A stretch of 64,000 nt of DNA from Streptomyces albireticuli (GTDB lineage: Bacteria > Actinomycetota > Actinomycetes > Streptomycetales > Streptomycetaceae): the NCBI RefSeq assembly GCF_021228125.1, contig NZ_JAJQQS010000013.1:124001-188000 (forward strand), read 5' to 3'. A model generated the notes under the pieces. It had not been told where the DNA came from, made no database searches, and saw only the letters and a list, made by a program, of their open reading frames with translations. This document shows positions 15,398-23,485 of this stretch, one piece after another. Position 1 is the first letter of the stretch; every line of letters starts with the position of its first letter. Both the position numbers and the translations under genes were made by a program.

Positions 15398-16807
15398 ATG
15401 TCCGGCATCTCCCGCGCCCCGCGGTCCGCCGAGGGCCTCTCCTCGACCAAGGACCTCAAGGAAGCGCTCACGGGCGACCGTGCCGCCCGGTTCGTCTGGC
15501 TGTGCAACTTCGAGGTCGAACACCGGTGGGCTCGCGCGTACACCGGCATCCCGGCCGTGCGCGGCTCCGCCACGGCGGCCACCGTGCAGCGCATGGAGGA
15601 GCTGGGGGCCCTGCTGGCCGAGCCCGGCGACCATCTGCTGCTGGACCGCCCCCTGGACGCGCACTACCGGCGCTACGCCGAGCGGACCGGCCTGGGGGCG
15701 CCCACCGAGCTGGTCACCCGCGCGCCCGCCGCCGAGGGCGGCACCGCCGCCGCGGTGCTGGACTCGCCGGAGCTCCTGGACCGGCTGCGCGCGCTCGCGC
15801 GGGACGGCGCCTTCCTGATGCCCATGGGAGCCTCGGACCGCGAGCGGCGCATCACCGAACTCACCGGGCTGCGCTCCGCGGTCCCCGACGCCGCCGTCTA
15901 CGAGCGCGTCAACAGCAAGATCTACAGCCGGCGGACCGCCGCGGAGCTGGGGCTGCGCACCATCCCCGGCTTCTGCTGCGAGACCGCGGGCCAGCTGCGG
16001 CACGCGCTCGAGGAAGGGCTGCGCGAGGGCGATCCGGTGATCGTCAAGGACGCCTACGGGGTCTCCGGCCGGGGCCTGGTCGTCCTCGACAGCCGGAAGA
16101 AGGCCGACCAGCTGCTGCGCATGGTCGACCGCAGGGCCCGGAAGACCGGGGACGACGCGCTGCACGTCGTCGTCGAGGCCTTCCTGCCCAAGCGCTTCGA
16201 CCTCAACTACCAGTTCACCGTCGACCGCCACGGCGGGGTGCGGCTCGACTTCGTCAAGGAGGCGCTCACCGCCGGCGGTGTGCACCTCGGCCATGTCATG
16301 CCCGCCGATCTGACCGCCGCACAGCGGGACGAGCTCGCCGAGGCCGCCGAGCGGCTCGGCAAGCGGCTCTTCGCGGACGGGTTCTTCGGGATCGTCGGCG
16401 TGGACGCGCTGCTCGGTGCGGACGACCTCGTCTATCCGGTGCTGGAGATCAACGCCCGGCTCAACATGTCCAGCTACCAGGGCCGGGTCACCGAGCTCTT
16501 CGGCAGAAGCGACGGCGCCGCCCTGGCCAAGCACTACCCGCTACGGCTGTCCGCGCCCGTCGGCTTCCCGGCACTGGCCGAGGCGCTCGGCCCGCTGGCC
16601 GAGCCGCCCCGGGACCGCGACGGGCTGGTCGTGACCTGCTTCGGCACGGTCAACGCCCAGGCGACCGCGGCCGACGACGCCCCCGCGCCGTTCGACGGGC
16701 GCCTCTACGCCGTGCTGTTCGCCGCGGACCGGGCCGGCCTGGCCGCGCTGGACCGGCGCGTCACCACCGCGCTCAGCCGCTTCGACACGACGGAAAGGAC
16801 GCCATGA
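15398..16807 (+). CDS. ATP-grasp ligase (carrier protein loading, BtrJ-like by context)
   Basis: The 469-residue protein has an ATP-grasp core. VIVKDAYGVSGRGLVVL (about residues 213-229) gives the ATP-binding Lys and glycine loop, and PVLEINARLNMSSYQGR (about 347-363) has the Mg-binding Glu350 and Asn352. The N-terminal domain contains RFVWLCNFEVEHRWA. In butirosin biosynthesis an ATP-grasp enzyme (BtrJ) ligates Glu to the carrier BtrI, then BtrK decarboxylates it. Here the same three classes lie in the same order (15398, 16804, 18130), so a carrier-loading role is inferred. The start overlaps nothing; GGAGGGG is 8 bp upstream. It overlaps the decarboxylase gene by 4 bp. Confidence 0.75.
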   Translation: MSGISRAPRSAEGLSSTKDLKEALTGDRAARFVWLCNFEVEHRWARAYTGIPAVRGSATAATVQRMEELGALLAEPGDHLLLDRPLDAHYRRYAERTGLGAPTELVTRAPAAEGGTAAAVLDSPELLDRLRALARDGAFLMPMGASDRERRITELTGLRSAVPDAAVYERVNSKIYSRRTAAELGLRTIPGFCCETAGQLRHALEEGLREGDPVIVKDAYGVSGRGLVVLDSRKKADQLLRMVDRRARKTGDDALHVVVEAFLPKRFDLNYQFTVDRHGGVRLDFVKEALTAGGVHLGHVMPADLTAAQRDELAEAAERLGKRLFADGFFGIVGVDALLGADDLVYPVLEINARLNMSSYQGRVTELFGRSDGAALAKHYPLRLSAPVGFPALAEALGPLAEPPRDRDGLVVTCFGTVNAQATAADDAPAPFDGRLYAVLFAADRAGLAALDRRVTTALSRFDTTERTP

Positions 16808-18081
16808 GCAGCGCGTTCCACGTCCAGGGGATACCGGCCACCGAGCTCGCCGAGCGGTTCGGCACCCCGCTGTTCGTCTACGACGCCGACGTCCTTCGCG
16901 ACGTCTACTCCGACCTGAGACGGCGGCTGCACCCGGCCGTCGACGTCTTCTACTCCCTCAAGGCCAACCCCAACATCGGCGTCTGCGGGTACCTCGCCTC
17001 GCTCGGCGCGGGTGCCGAGATCTCCTCGATGGTGGAGCTCATGACGGTCCGGCGGGCCGGAGTGGCGCCGCGGGACATCATCTTCCTCGGACCCGGCAAG
17101 ACCCGCGCCGAACTCGAGGAATGCGTCACGGCCGGTCTGTACGCGATCGTGTGCGAGTCCCTCGACGAGGCCGGGCAGCTGGAGCGGATCGCCGCCGAGC
17201 GGGGGATCGACGACCTGCCCGTCCTGCTGCGCGTCAACCCCGACTTCCACACCAAGGGCTCCGGGCTGGCCATGAGCGGCAAGCCGCGGCAGTTCGGCAT
17301 CGACGCGGACCTCCTGCGCCGCTCGGGCGACGTGATCGCCGGGCTGCGCCGGGTGCGGGTGCGCGGCTTCCACGCCTACATGGGCACGCGGTTCCTGAAC
17401 GCCGACGACATCGTCCACAACACCCGGGAGATCCTCGCCCTGTCGTCCGAGCTGGCGGAAGCCCTCGGCATCGAGCTGGACACCGTGGACTTCGGCGGCG
17501 GCTTCGGGGTCGCCTACTTCGACAACGAGAAGGACCTCGACGTCGGCACCGCGGTCGCGGGGATCAACGACGCCGTCGTCCCTTTCCTGGAGGCCCACCC
17601 GGGCTGCCGTCTCATCAACGAGCTCGGCCGCTACCTCGCCGCCGCCTGCGGCACCTACGTGGTGCGGACGCTGTACGTCAAGGAGTCCATGGGCGAGCGC
17701 TTCGTGGTCGCCGACGGCGGCACCAATCACCACATGGCCGCGGTCGGCATCGGCAGCTTCGTCAAGCGCAACTTCCCCATCCGGTCGCTGAGCCGCTACG
17801 GCGAGGAGGCCGCGCACACGTACACCGTCACCGGGCCGCTGTGCACCCCCAACGACGTCATCGGCAAGAAGGTGCGGCTGCCCCGGGTGGAGCCCGGCGA
17901 CCTGATCGGCGTGGAGCGCTCCGGCGCCTACGGTCCCACCGCGTCCCCCGGCCTGTTCCTCAGCCACGGCTTCCCGGCCGAGGTGCTCGTCCACGACGGC
18001 ACCCCCCACCTGGTCCGCGAACGGGACCGCGCGGAGGACCTGCTCGCCAAGCAGCGCGCCGTGGACTTCCCCCGGCCCTGA
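16804..18081 (+). CDS. Type III PLP-dependent decarboxylase (LysA/ODC/BtrK-like)
   Basis: The 425-residue enzyme is an alanine-racemase-fold decarboxylase. PLP-binding Lys53 is in FYSLKANPN, the phosphate-binding loop in VDFGGGFGVAY, and the Cys that contacts substrate in GPLCTPND. Also seen are RVNPDFHTKGSG, GFHAYMGTRF, ADGGTNHHM, and a C-terminal ERSGAYGPTASPGLFLSHG that closes the active site. Members act on diaminopimelate, ornithine or carrier-bound amino acids (BtrK on Glu-S-BtrI). The flanking ATP-grasp ligase and carrier protein point to decarboxylation of a carrier-bound amino dicarboxylate or related acid, leaving an amine. No diaminopimelate genes are nearby. Confidence 0.85.
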   Translation: MSSAFHVQGIPATELAERFGTPLFVYDADVLRDVYSDLRRRLHPAVDVFYSLKANPNIGVCGYLASLGAGAEISSMVELMTVRRAGVAPRDIIFLGPGKTRAELEECVTAGLYAIVCESLDEAGQLERIAAERGIDDLPVLLRVNPDFHTKGSGLAMSGKPRQFGIDADLLRRSGDVIAGLRRVRVRGFHAYMGTRFLNADDIVHNTREILALSSELAEALGIELDTVDFGGGFGVAYFDNEKDLDVGTAVAGINDAVVPFLEAHPGCRLINELGRYLAAACGTYVVRTLYVKESMGERFVVADGGTNHHMAAVGIGSFVKRNFPIRSLSRYGEEAAHTYTVTGPLCTPNDVIGKKVRLPRVEPGDLIGVERSGAYGPTASPGLFLSHGFPAEVLVHDGTPHLVRERDRAEDLLAKQRAVDFPRP

Positions 18082-18129
18082 CCCCCGGCCCGCACCGCAC
18101 CGCCCCACCGACACCAAGGAGAGAAGGAC

Positions 18130-18390
18130 ATGGACCGTCACCATGTGGTCGCCGCAGTCGAGGCGGCACTCGGCGAGGTGCTGGAGCGCCCCGTCACCGG
18201 GCTCACCGAGGACGTGCGCCTCTTCGAGGACCTGCACCTGGACTCCACCTCGGTCCTGGAGATGCTGATGGCCCTGGAGGACGCCATCGACATCTCCGTC
18301 GACCCGGAGAGCCTCGACATGGACGACTTCAAGTCGGTCGGCACCCTCACCGACTACGTGCTCACGCAACAGGCCCCGAGCGGGGTGTGA
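18130..18390 (+). CDS. Acyl/aminoacyl carrier protein 2
   Basis: This 86-residue discrete carrier protein has the attachment Ser39 in EDLHLDSTSVLEMLMALED, a first helix HHVVAAVEAALGEVL, a short acidic third helix DMDDFKSV and final GTLTDYVL. A ribosome site AAGGAGAGAAGG precedes ATG 18130. It follows the ATP-grasp and decarboxylase genes by 48 bp, so it is the likely carrier on which those enzymes act. Its sequence differs clearly from carrier protein 1, consistent with separate loading enzymes. Confidence 0.9.
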   Translation: MDRHHVVAAVEAALGEVLERPVTGLTEDVRLFEDLHLDSTSVLEMLMALEDAIDISVDPESLDMDDFKSVGTLTDYVLTQQAPSGV

Positions 18391-18401
18391 GGCACTCCCC
18401 C

Positions 18402-19238
18402 ATGCCCACTCTTCTCGCCGCTTCCGCGGTGGTCTCGCCGCCCCGAAGGCCCTTCGACGACTCCCCCGGGACCCTGTCCTACTACCGCGACCTGGTCGGG
18501 CCCTTCGGCCTCGACGTGGACGAGGAGCTGCTGCGGTCCGCTCCCCACGTCCGGCACCAGGACCTCCTGGACCTCCTCGCCGGCGCCGACGGCATCCGCG
18601 ACTTCGCGCCCGACCTGGTCGTCGTGGCGCACGCCCTGCCCGACCTCACCCCCTTCACCGCGATCGCCCCCTATCTGGACCACCTCCTCGGCGGCGGGTC
18701 CGTCAACTTCGGTGTCCACCAGCAAGGACTGGCCGCGCCGTTCACCGCCCTGCGGGCCGTCTCGGCGTTCCAGCGGGGCCGCCGCAGCGAGCGGGCGGTG
18801 CTCGCCGTACTCGAACAGACCACCCTGCCCACCCGCTTCCCCCTGGTGCACGACCACGGGCTCGTCGACTCCGGCGTCCTCCTCGCCCTCGGTACGGACG
18901 GGGGGCCGCGCGTCGCCGGGGTGGAGACCGTCGCGGCCGCGCGGGGACCCGCCGGGCGGCTGCGCGAACTGACCGCCGCGGACCCGGCCGGCACCCTGCT
19001 CGTCACCGGGCCCTGGGTGGACCGCGCCGCCCTGGGCGAGCCGGCCTCGGCGACCTACCACTGCGACCCGGGTACCTACTGCACCGGTGTGTGGCTGGCC
19101 CTGGCACGGCACTGGCGCGCCTGGCGCGCGGACCACTCCACCGTGGTGCTGTGCGACACCGATCCACGGTCCGGGGACACCCATCTGGCCGTACTGCGTT
19201 CGGACGGCGGGCCGGCGGCCGGGGAGGAGGAGCGATGA
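18402..19238 (+). CDS. KAS III-like protein lacking the catalytic Cys (possible chain-length-factor-like partner)
   Basis: The 278-residue protein looks like the N-terminal half of a thiolase-fold enzyme. PDLVVVAHALPDLTPFTAIA and the nucleophile-elbow region FGVHQQGLAAPFTALRAV align with THQACVSSLGAVDL of the KAS III gene in this cluster. The Cys is replaced by Gly (Gln if shifted by one) and no other Cys is near. The C-terminal His and Asn motifs of FabH are absent; instead it ends in a STVVLCDTDPRSGDTHLAVL strand. A non-catalytic subunit that pairs with the 14442 enzyme is inferred. The final codon overlaps the next start (ATGA). Confidence 0.55.
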   Translation: MPTLLAASAVVSPPRRPFDDSPGTLSYYRDLVGPFGLDVDEELLRSAPHVRHQDLLDLLAGADGIRDFAPDLVVVAHALPDLTPFTAIAPYLDHLLGGGSVNFGVHQQGLAAPFTALRAVSAFQRGRRSERAVLAVLEQTTLPTRFPLVHDHGLVDSGVLLALGTDGGPRVAGVETVAAARGPAGRLRELTAADPAGTLLVTGPWVDRAALGEPASATYHCDPGTYCTGVWLALARHWRAWRADHSTVVLCDTDPRSGDTHLAVLRSDGGPAAGEEER

Positions 19239-19843
19239 CAGCCGTGGACAGCTCCGCGCCGGCGACCGCGGCGGAGCGGCTCGCCGCGTTCGCCGACGCT
19301 CTGGACGACTGCCACGAACGAGCCGTGCCGGGGGGCGTGGTGGTCTCCCGCGCCGGCTGGGCCGTCGCCTCCGCGCGACGGCTCGGCACCGGCGTCCCGG
19401 TCCCGGACGGTTCCGGCGTGCTCGCCGCCCGCCACGGTCTCCGGGCGAGCGGCTCCGAGGCGCTCGGCGCGTTCCGCGGGGCGCTGCTGGAACTGCACCG
19501 GCGGACGCTCCGTGACGTGCTCGACGCCGCCGTCGCCCGCCTGGACCAGCGGGAGTCCGAGGGATCCCCGCTGCTCGGCAGGCAGCTCGTCCGGGGCTCC
19601 GTCGCCGATGTGGCGCTGGCCCTGTCGCAGGCGCGGGACGTCCTGCGGCTGCCCCGGCCCACCGCCAGCCGCCACCACCGCGTCCACCGGGAGCTGGTGG
19701 ACGCCGGGCGGACCGCCCTCAAGCTGTACGGCGCCTTCGGCTTCACCGCCGAGGGGCCGGGCGGTCTGCTCCACCTGACCGAACTGCTCGGCGACACCTA
19801 TCTGTGCCCGGAGGATCCGGAGGCGGAGGCCGGCCATGAGTGA
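19235..19843 (+). CDS. Truncated acyl-CoA dehydrogenase-like protein (C-terminal helical domain)
   Basis: The 202-residue protein corresponds to the C-terminal helical bundle of acyl-CoA dehydrogenases: RGSVADVALALSQARDVLRL, then HRELVDAGRTALKLYGAFGF, which matches the usual M-H-G-G-x-G-F-T region. It lacks the N-terminal alpha and middle beta domains and shows no Y-E-G-T catalytic Glu motif. It overlaps the full-length dehydrogenase gene by 8 bp, so the two are translationally coupled. Heteromeric acyl-CoA dehydrogenases with complementary subunits exist in actinobacteria, and a similar heteromer is inferred here. Alternatively it is a decaying copy, but the tight gene overlap argues for function. 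Confidence 0.6.
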   Translation: MTAVDSSAPATAAERLAAFADALDDCHERAVPGGVVVSRAGWAVASARRLGTGVPVPDGSGVLAARHGLRASGSEALGAFRGALLELHRRTLRDVLDAAVARLDQRESEGSPLLGRQLVRGSVADVALALSQARDVLRLPRPTASRHHRVHRELVDAGRTALKLYGAFGFTAEGPGGLLHLTELLGDTYLCPEDPEAEAGHE

Positions 19844-20996
19844 GCTACTGCCCGAGCGCGCGGTCCTGCTGCGCGACCACGTCCGGGACGCGGCCACCGG
19901 GCTGCGCGACATCGGGATGGAGATCGACCGGGACCCCACGGCCATCGACCGCCGGCTGCACCTGCCCGCCGTCGCCCTCATGCGCGGCTGCACCGTTCCG
20001 GTGGAGTACGTGTCCTCGCCGCTGCGGATCGGCCCGTACACGTACGACATGAGCTCGTGCCTGGAGCACACGCTCACCATCGAGGAGCTCAGCTACGGGG
20101 ACGCCGGATTCATGCTGGCCTGCCCGGGTCCGCTGATGTCCGGTGTGGCGGTCGGCGCGCTCGGGGACGACAAGCAGCGGCACGCCTACTACCAGCGGCT
20201 GGCGGGCCCCGATCCCGTCTGGACGTTCTTCGGCCTGACCGAGCCCGGCAAGGGCTCGGCGGCCGCCGAACTGGAGACCACGCTCACCCCCGACGGGGAC
20301 GGCTTCCGGCTCGACGGGGCCAAGCGGTACGTGGGCAACGCCGCGTACGCGCAGTTGGGCGTGGTCTTCTGCCGCCGGGCACCGGGCCCGCTGGGCATCG
20401 AGGCGGTCCTCGTCGACACGGCGGAGCCCGGCTTCCGGGCCGAGCCGATCCCCACCGTCGGCATGCGCGGCGCGCGCATCTCCGCGATCACCCTCGACCA
20501 CGTGCGGGTGGAGCGGGAACAGATCCTGGGGTACGACACGCTCAAGCCCAGCCGCCGCGGGCTCGTCGGCGCCATCCGCACCCTCCAGCGCTTCCGGCCG
20601 GTGCTCGCCGGCACGGCACTGGGCCTGACCCGCGCGGTCCTGGACCACGTACGCGCCGAACGCCCCGCCCTCGCCGGGTCCGCCCGGCGCCTCCTGGAGG
20701 ACCTCCAGGACCGGCTCGACGCCACCCGGTGGCACAACCACGCCGTCGCGTCGGCGATCGACGCCGGGGAGGTGCGGGCCGACCGCATCGCCGCGGTCAA
20801 GACCCGCGCCGCCGAACTGGCCGAACGCGCCACGCTCGCCGCGGCCGGACTGCTCGGGCCCGCCGCCCTCCTGCGGGACCCGTGGCTGCACAAGGTGTAC
20901 CGCGACGCGCGTGCCTTCGAGTTCATGGAGGGGACCGGGCACATCCAGCGCCTCGCGGTCTTCCAGGGCGTCGCCAAGGGAACCTTTCTCCGGTGA
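19836..20996 (+). CDS. Acyl-CoA/acyl-ACP dehydrogenase
   Basis: This flavoprotein of 386 residues would introduce an alpha,beta double bond into an acyl thioester. It shows WTFFGLTEPGKGSAA (FAD and substrate loop, near residue 132), KRYVGNAAYAQLGVVF, GARISAITLDHVRV, and the catalytic Glu365 in FEFMEGTGHIQRL. The length is normal, so FAD binding by itself is plausible. In secondary metabolism such enzymes often act on carrier-protein-bound chains, which fits the two carrier proteins here. Its coupled neighbour encodes an isolated C-terminal dehydrogenase domain. Confidence 0.85.
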   Translation: MSELLPERAVLLRDHVRDAATGLRDIGMEIDRDPTAIDRRLHLPAVALMRGCTVPVEYVSSPLRIGPYTYDMSSCLEHTLTIEELSYGDAGFMLACPGPLMSGVAVGALGDDKQRHAYYQRLAGPDPVWTFFGLTEPGKGSAAAELETTLTPDGDGFRLDGAKRYVGNAAYAQLGVVFCRRAPGPLGIEAVLVDTAEPGFRAEPIPTVGMRGARISAITLDHVRVEREQILGYDTLKPSRRGLVGAIRTLQRFRPVLAGTALGLTRAVLDHVRAERPALAGSARRLLEDLQDRLDATRWHNHAVASAIDAGEVRADRIAAVKTRAAELAERATLAAAGLLGPAALLRDPWLHKVYRDARAFEFMEGTGHIQRLAVFQGVAKGTFLR

Positions 20997-21074
20997 CCGG
21001 GGGCTCCGCGTGCCGGAGCCCCCGGTCCGCGACGACGGACACACCGCGGAACGGACACAGAACGGGAGCCGGCC

Positions 21075-21491
21075 GTGTGGATCGGTATCGACGTACTCAC
21101 CGAGGACGAGCTGAGCGGGCTGCTGGGCCGGCCCTGGTTCCGCGCCTTCGTCTACGACGCCGCCGAGCTGGCCCTCGCCGACGGGCTGGGTGAGGGGCGT
21201 GCCCGGGAGTTCCTCACCGGGCGCTTCGCCGCGAAGGAGGCCACGCTCAAGGTGCTCGGTACGGGCGTCGGGTCGGGGGTGACCTTTCGTCAGGTGGTGG
21301 TGGCGCGCACGGCGGGCGGCGCCCCCGAGGTGAGGCTGTCGGGGGCCGCCGCGCGCCGCGCGCGCGAGTGCGGCATCGGTGCCGTCGAGGTGTCCATCAC
21401 GCACAAGAAGGGCCTGGTCATGGCGGCGGCGATCGGTGTACCGCGGGGGTGCCGGCCGCCGGCCCCCGCGGCGTCGCCCGGGGGCGGGTGA
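21075..21491 (+). CDS. AcpS-type 4'-phosphopantetheinyl transferase (second copy)
   Basis: The 138-residue protein has AcpS hallmarks: IGIDV at residues 3-7 and GRFAAKEATLKVLG near residue 52, followed by GAVEVSITHKKGLVMAAAIG. Its size is that of a classic AcpS. It is clearly different from the PPTase at 12867, so one short cluster carries two AcpS-type enzymes, presumably one for each discrete carrier protein. GTG 21075 has CGGGAG about 7 bp upstream. It is the last plus-strand gene of the run and is convergent with the regulator gene, 18 bp away. Confidence 0.82.
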   Translation: MWIGIDVLTEDELSGLLGRPWFRAFVYDAAELALADGLGEGRAREFLTGRFAAKEATLKVLGTGVGSGVTFRQVVVARTAGGAPEVRLSGAAARRARECGIGAVEVSITHKKGLVMAAAIGVPRGCRPPAPAASPGGG

Positions 21492-21509
21492 CCGCGCCGG
21501 CGGCGCGCG

Positions 21510-22592
21510 TCAGCCGAGCCCGGCCGTACGGCTGACCAGGCCCGCGTTCGCGGCGGCCACCCCGGCCTGGAAGCGGCTCTCGGCGTCCAGCTCTTCCATG
21601 ATGGCGGCGATGTAGCGGCGGAGCGTCCGGGAGGAGGTGCCCACCCGGCGGGCGATCACTTCGTCCTTGAGGCCGGAGGCGAGCATCTTGAGGATCGAGC
21701 CCTTGACGTTGTCGAGGGCCGATTCGGAGGTGGTGGCGCCGTCGAAGGGGCACGCGGACTGCCAGATGTTCTCGTACATGCCGCGCAGCAGGTCCACGAT
21801 CACCGGTTCGTACATGGCGGTGACCGTGGAGGTCGCGCCTTCGCCGGAGGCCGCCGGCAGGAACGCCGCTTCGCGGTCGACGATGACGACGAAGCGGGAC
21901 ACCTCGTCCGAGGTGCGCACTTCGGCGCCCGTGTCCCGGTTCTTCTGGAGGTTGGCACGGAAGCTGGGGTGGGAGCGGGCGGTGTGGGGGTAGAGGGCAC
22001 GGACCCGCACCCCGCGTTGCACCGCTTCGAGCGTGAGGGACCGGGTGTCGTCCAGCAGGCCGTTCCGGCAGCCGTTCACCGGCCACATCGTCAGGATCTC
22101 GCCGTAGCCCCGGCGGATGGAGTCGGCGAGCCTGAGCCAGAGTTCGCGCGGGTTCTCCAGGGTGACGACGAGCTCGCCCCGCTGCTGGGCGCGCAGGTGC
22201 CGCTTGTACGCGTTCGCGAAGCGGCCCAGCTGCCGGTGGACCAGGGCGAGCTCGCGCCGCTTCTCGTAGATCGCCGCTTCCAGCGGCAGGACGAGCTCGA
22301 CACGGGCGGAGTCCGGGTCCACGGCCGTGAACGTCTCCTGCTCCGCGCAATACCGGACGAGCCTGAGTTCCCGCAGGGTTCGCATGATCCACGCGATCGC
22401 CGTGCCGGGCGTTCCGATGTCCGCGGCGATTTCCGGGACGGTCACGGAGTGGTGCGCGAGGACGTATTCGTAGACACGGAGGGCGAGGTCTTCGTCGTTT
22501 TCCTGACCGTACGGCAACGGGAGGGCGGGAAAGTCCCCCGTATTCTCGGCCGGCCGGCCGAGCACCCCCGTCTGCCCGGGTTCTTCCACCAC
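21510..22592 (-). CDS. Helix-turn-helix transcriptional regulator (TrmB/LuxR-like), likely pathway-specific
   Basis: The 360-residue protein has an N-terminal winged-helix-like domain (YEYVLAHHSVTVPEIAADIG, TAIAWIMRTLRELRLVR), a long central domain with PLD-like features (MYENIWQSACPF) and a C-terminal LuxR-type HTH (ILKMLASGLKDEVIARRVGT, SSRTLRRYIAAIMEELDA). This architecture is common in regulators embedded in Streptomyces biosynthetic clusters. It is co-transcribed after the thioesterase gene (23-bp gap). GTG 22592 has AGGAGCGG upstream. Control of the thirteen-gene operon is inferred from position only. Confidence 0.78.
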   Translation of the reverse strand: MVEEPGQTGVLGRPAENTGDFPALPLPYGQENDEDLALRVYEYVLAHHSVTVPEIAADIGTPGTAIAWIMRTLRELRLVRYCAEQETFTAVDPDSARVELVLPLEAAIYEKRRELALVHRQLGRFANAYKRHLRAQQRGELVVTLENPRELWLRLADSIRRGYGEILTMWPVNGCRNGLLDDTRSLTLEAVQRGVRVRALYPHTARSHPSFRANLQKNRDTGAEVRTSDEVSRFVVIVDREAAFLPAASGEGATSTVTAMYEPVIVDLLRGMYENIWQSACPFDGATTSESALDNVKGSILKMLASGLKDEVIARRVGTSSRTLRRYIAAIMEELDAESRFQAGVAAANAGLVSRTAGLG

Positions 22593-22615
22593 TGCTTCCG
22601 CTCCTGTTCCGGCGA

Positions 22616-23374
22616 TCAGTTGACGTCTTCCCCGAGGGTTTCGCCGATCTTCTCGGCGACGGCCGCGGCCTGCTCGTTCAGGAAGAAGTGGCCGCCCGGG
22701 AATTTCACGACGCGGAAACCCGCCGTCGTGTGCCGCCGCCAGCCGCGCTCACCACCGCCCGCGACATAGGGGTCGGCGTCGGCGAGCAGGAAGGACACGG
22801 GACAGGCGACCCGCGCCTCCGGGTCGGCGAGATAGCCGGAGTTCGCGCGGTAGTCGTTCTTCACCACGTCCAGGACGGGCTTCAGGAATTTGGGCCTGGT
22901 GAACAGCTTGGCGGGAACTCCGCCGAGCTCCTTGAGCTCGGCGACGATCTCCTCGTCGCTGCCCGGCGTGTACGCCCCGAGGCCGTCGGAGGGGGACCGC
23001 CTGCCGGAGACGACCAGGCGCAGCGGCCCGGTCCCCGCCGCTTCCAGCCGCCGGGTGACCTCGAACGCCACCACGGAGCCGAAGCTGTGGCCGAAGACGG
23101 CCACCGGCGGGCCGAGCCACGGGGCGAGTTCCCCGGCGATCCTGTCGGCGAGCTCGCCGACGTCCGCGATCAGTGGTTCCTCGCGGTTCCCGGGGCGCCC
23201 GGGATACTGCACGGAGAGCGCTTCCACGGATTGCGGCAGGGCGGCCGCCAGCGCGCTGTAGGCGGTGGCCGAGGCGCCCGCGTAGGGCAGGCAGACCAGC
23301 CGGACCGCGGGATCCGTACGGGGGGTGAGGTTCTGAATCCAGGTGCTCTTTTTCGCCGTCTCTTGGGTGTTCAT
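22616..23374 (-). CDS. Type II thioesterase (GrsT-like alpha/beta hydrolase)
   Basis: The 252-residue protein has the external-thioesterase layout: RLVCLPYAGASATAYSALAA, QYPGRPGNREEPL, nucleophile Ser in VFGHSFGSVVAFE, the acid in LLADADPYV and His in FPGGHFFLNE. Type II thioesterases clear aberrant acyl groups from carrier proteins, or release products. Its presence without any modular synthase supports the idea that the discrete carrier proteins do the chemistry. ATG 23374 has GGAAGGTG upstream. A near-palindromic site lies 112 bp upstream (23486-23518). Confidence 0.88.
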   Translation of the reverse strand: MNTQETAKKSTWIQNLTPRTDPAVRLVCLPYAGASATAYSALAAALPQSVEALSVQYPGRPGNREEPLIADVGELADRIAGELAPWLGPPVAVFGHSFGSVVAFEVTRRLEAAGTGPLRLVVSGRRSPSDGLGAYTPGSDEEIVAELKELGGVPAKLFTRPKFLKPVLDVVKNDYRANSGYLADPEARVACPVSFLLADADPYVAGGGERGWRRHTTAGFRVVKFPGGHFFLNEQAAAVAEKIGETLGEDVN

Positions 23375-23485
23375 TCACACCTTCCGCAAATCGTCCGCAC
23401 AGGAGGTGCCGGCCGATGACAGATGTGCCTGCAGGAAGAGCTGACCCAGCATCGCTGTCGCAACGTAACCAACGGTATTATCAGG

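Noticed and set aside
15502..18081. A possible 859-residue fusion including the decarboxylase.
   Set aside because: The first 434 codons are an Arg/Gly/Ala-rich shadow of the ATP-grasp gene; the decarboxylase has its own ATG at 16804 with a ribosome site.
11133..23374. Reading the cluster as an NRPS or modular PKS cluster.
   Set aside because: No adenylation, condensation, KS-AT or module-type sequence was found; all carriers are discrete and loading enzymes are aaRS-like and ATP-grasp.
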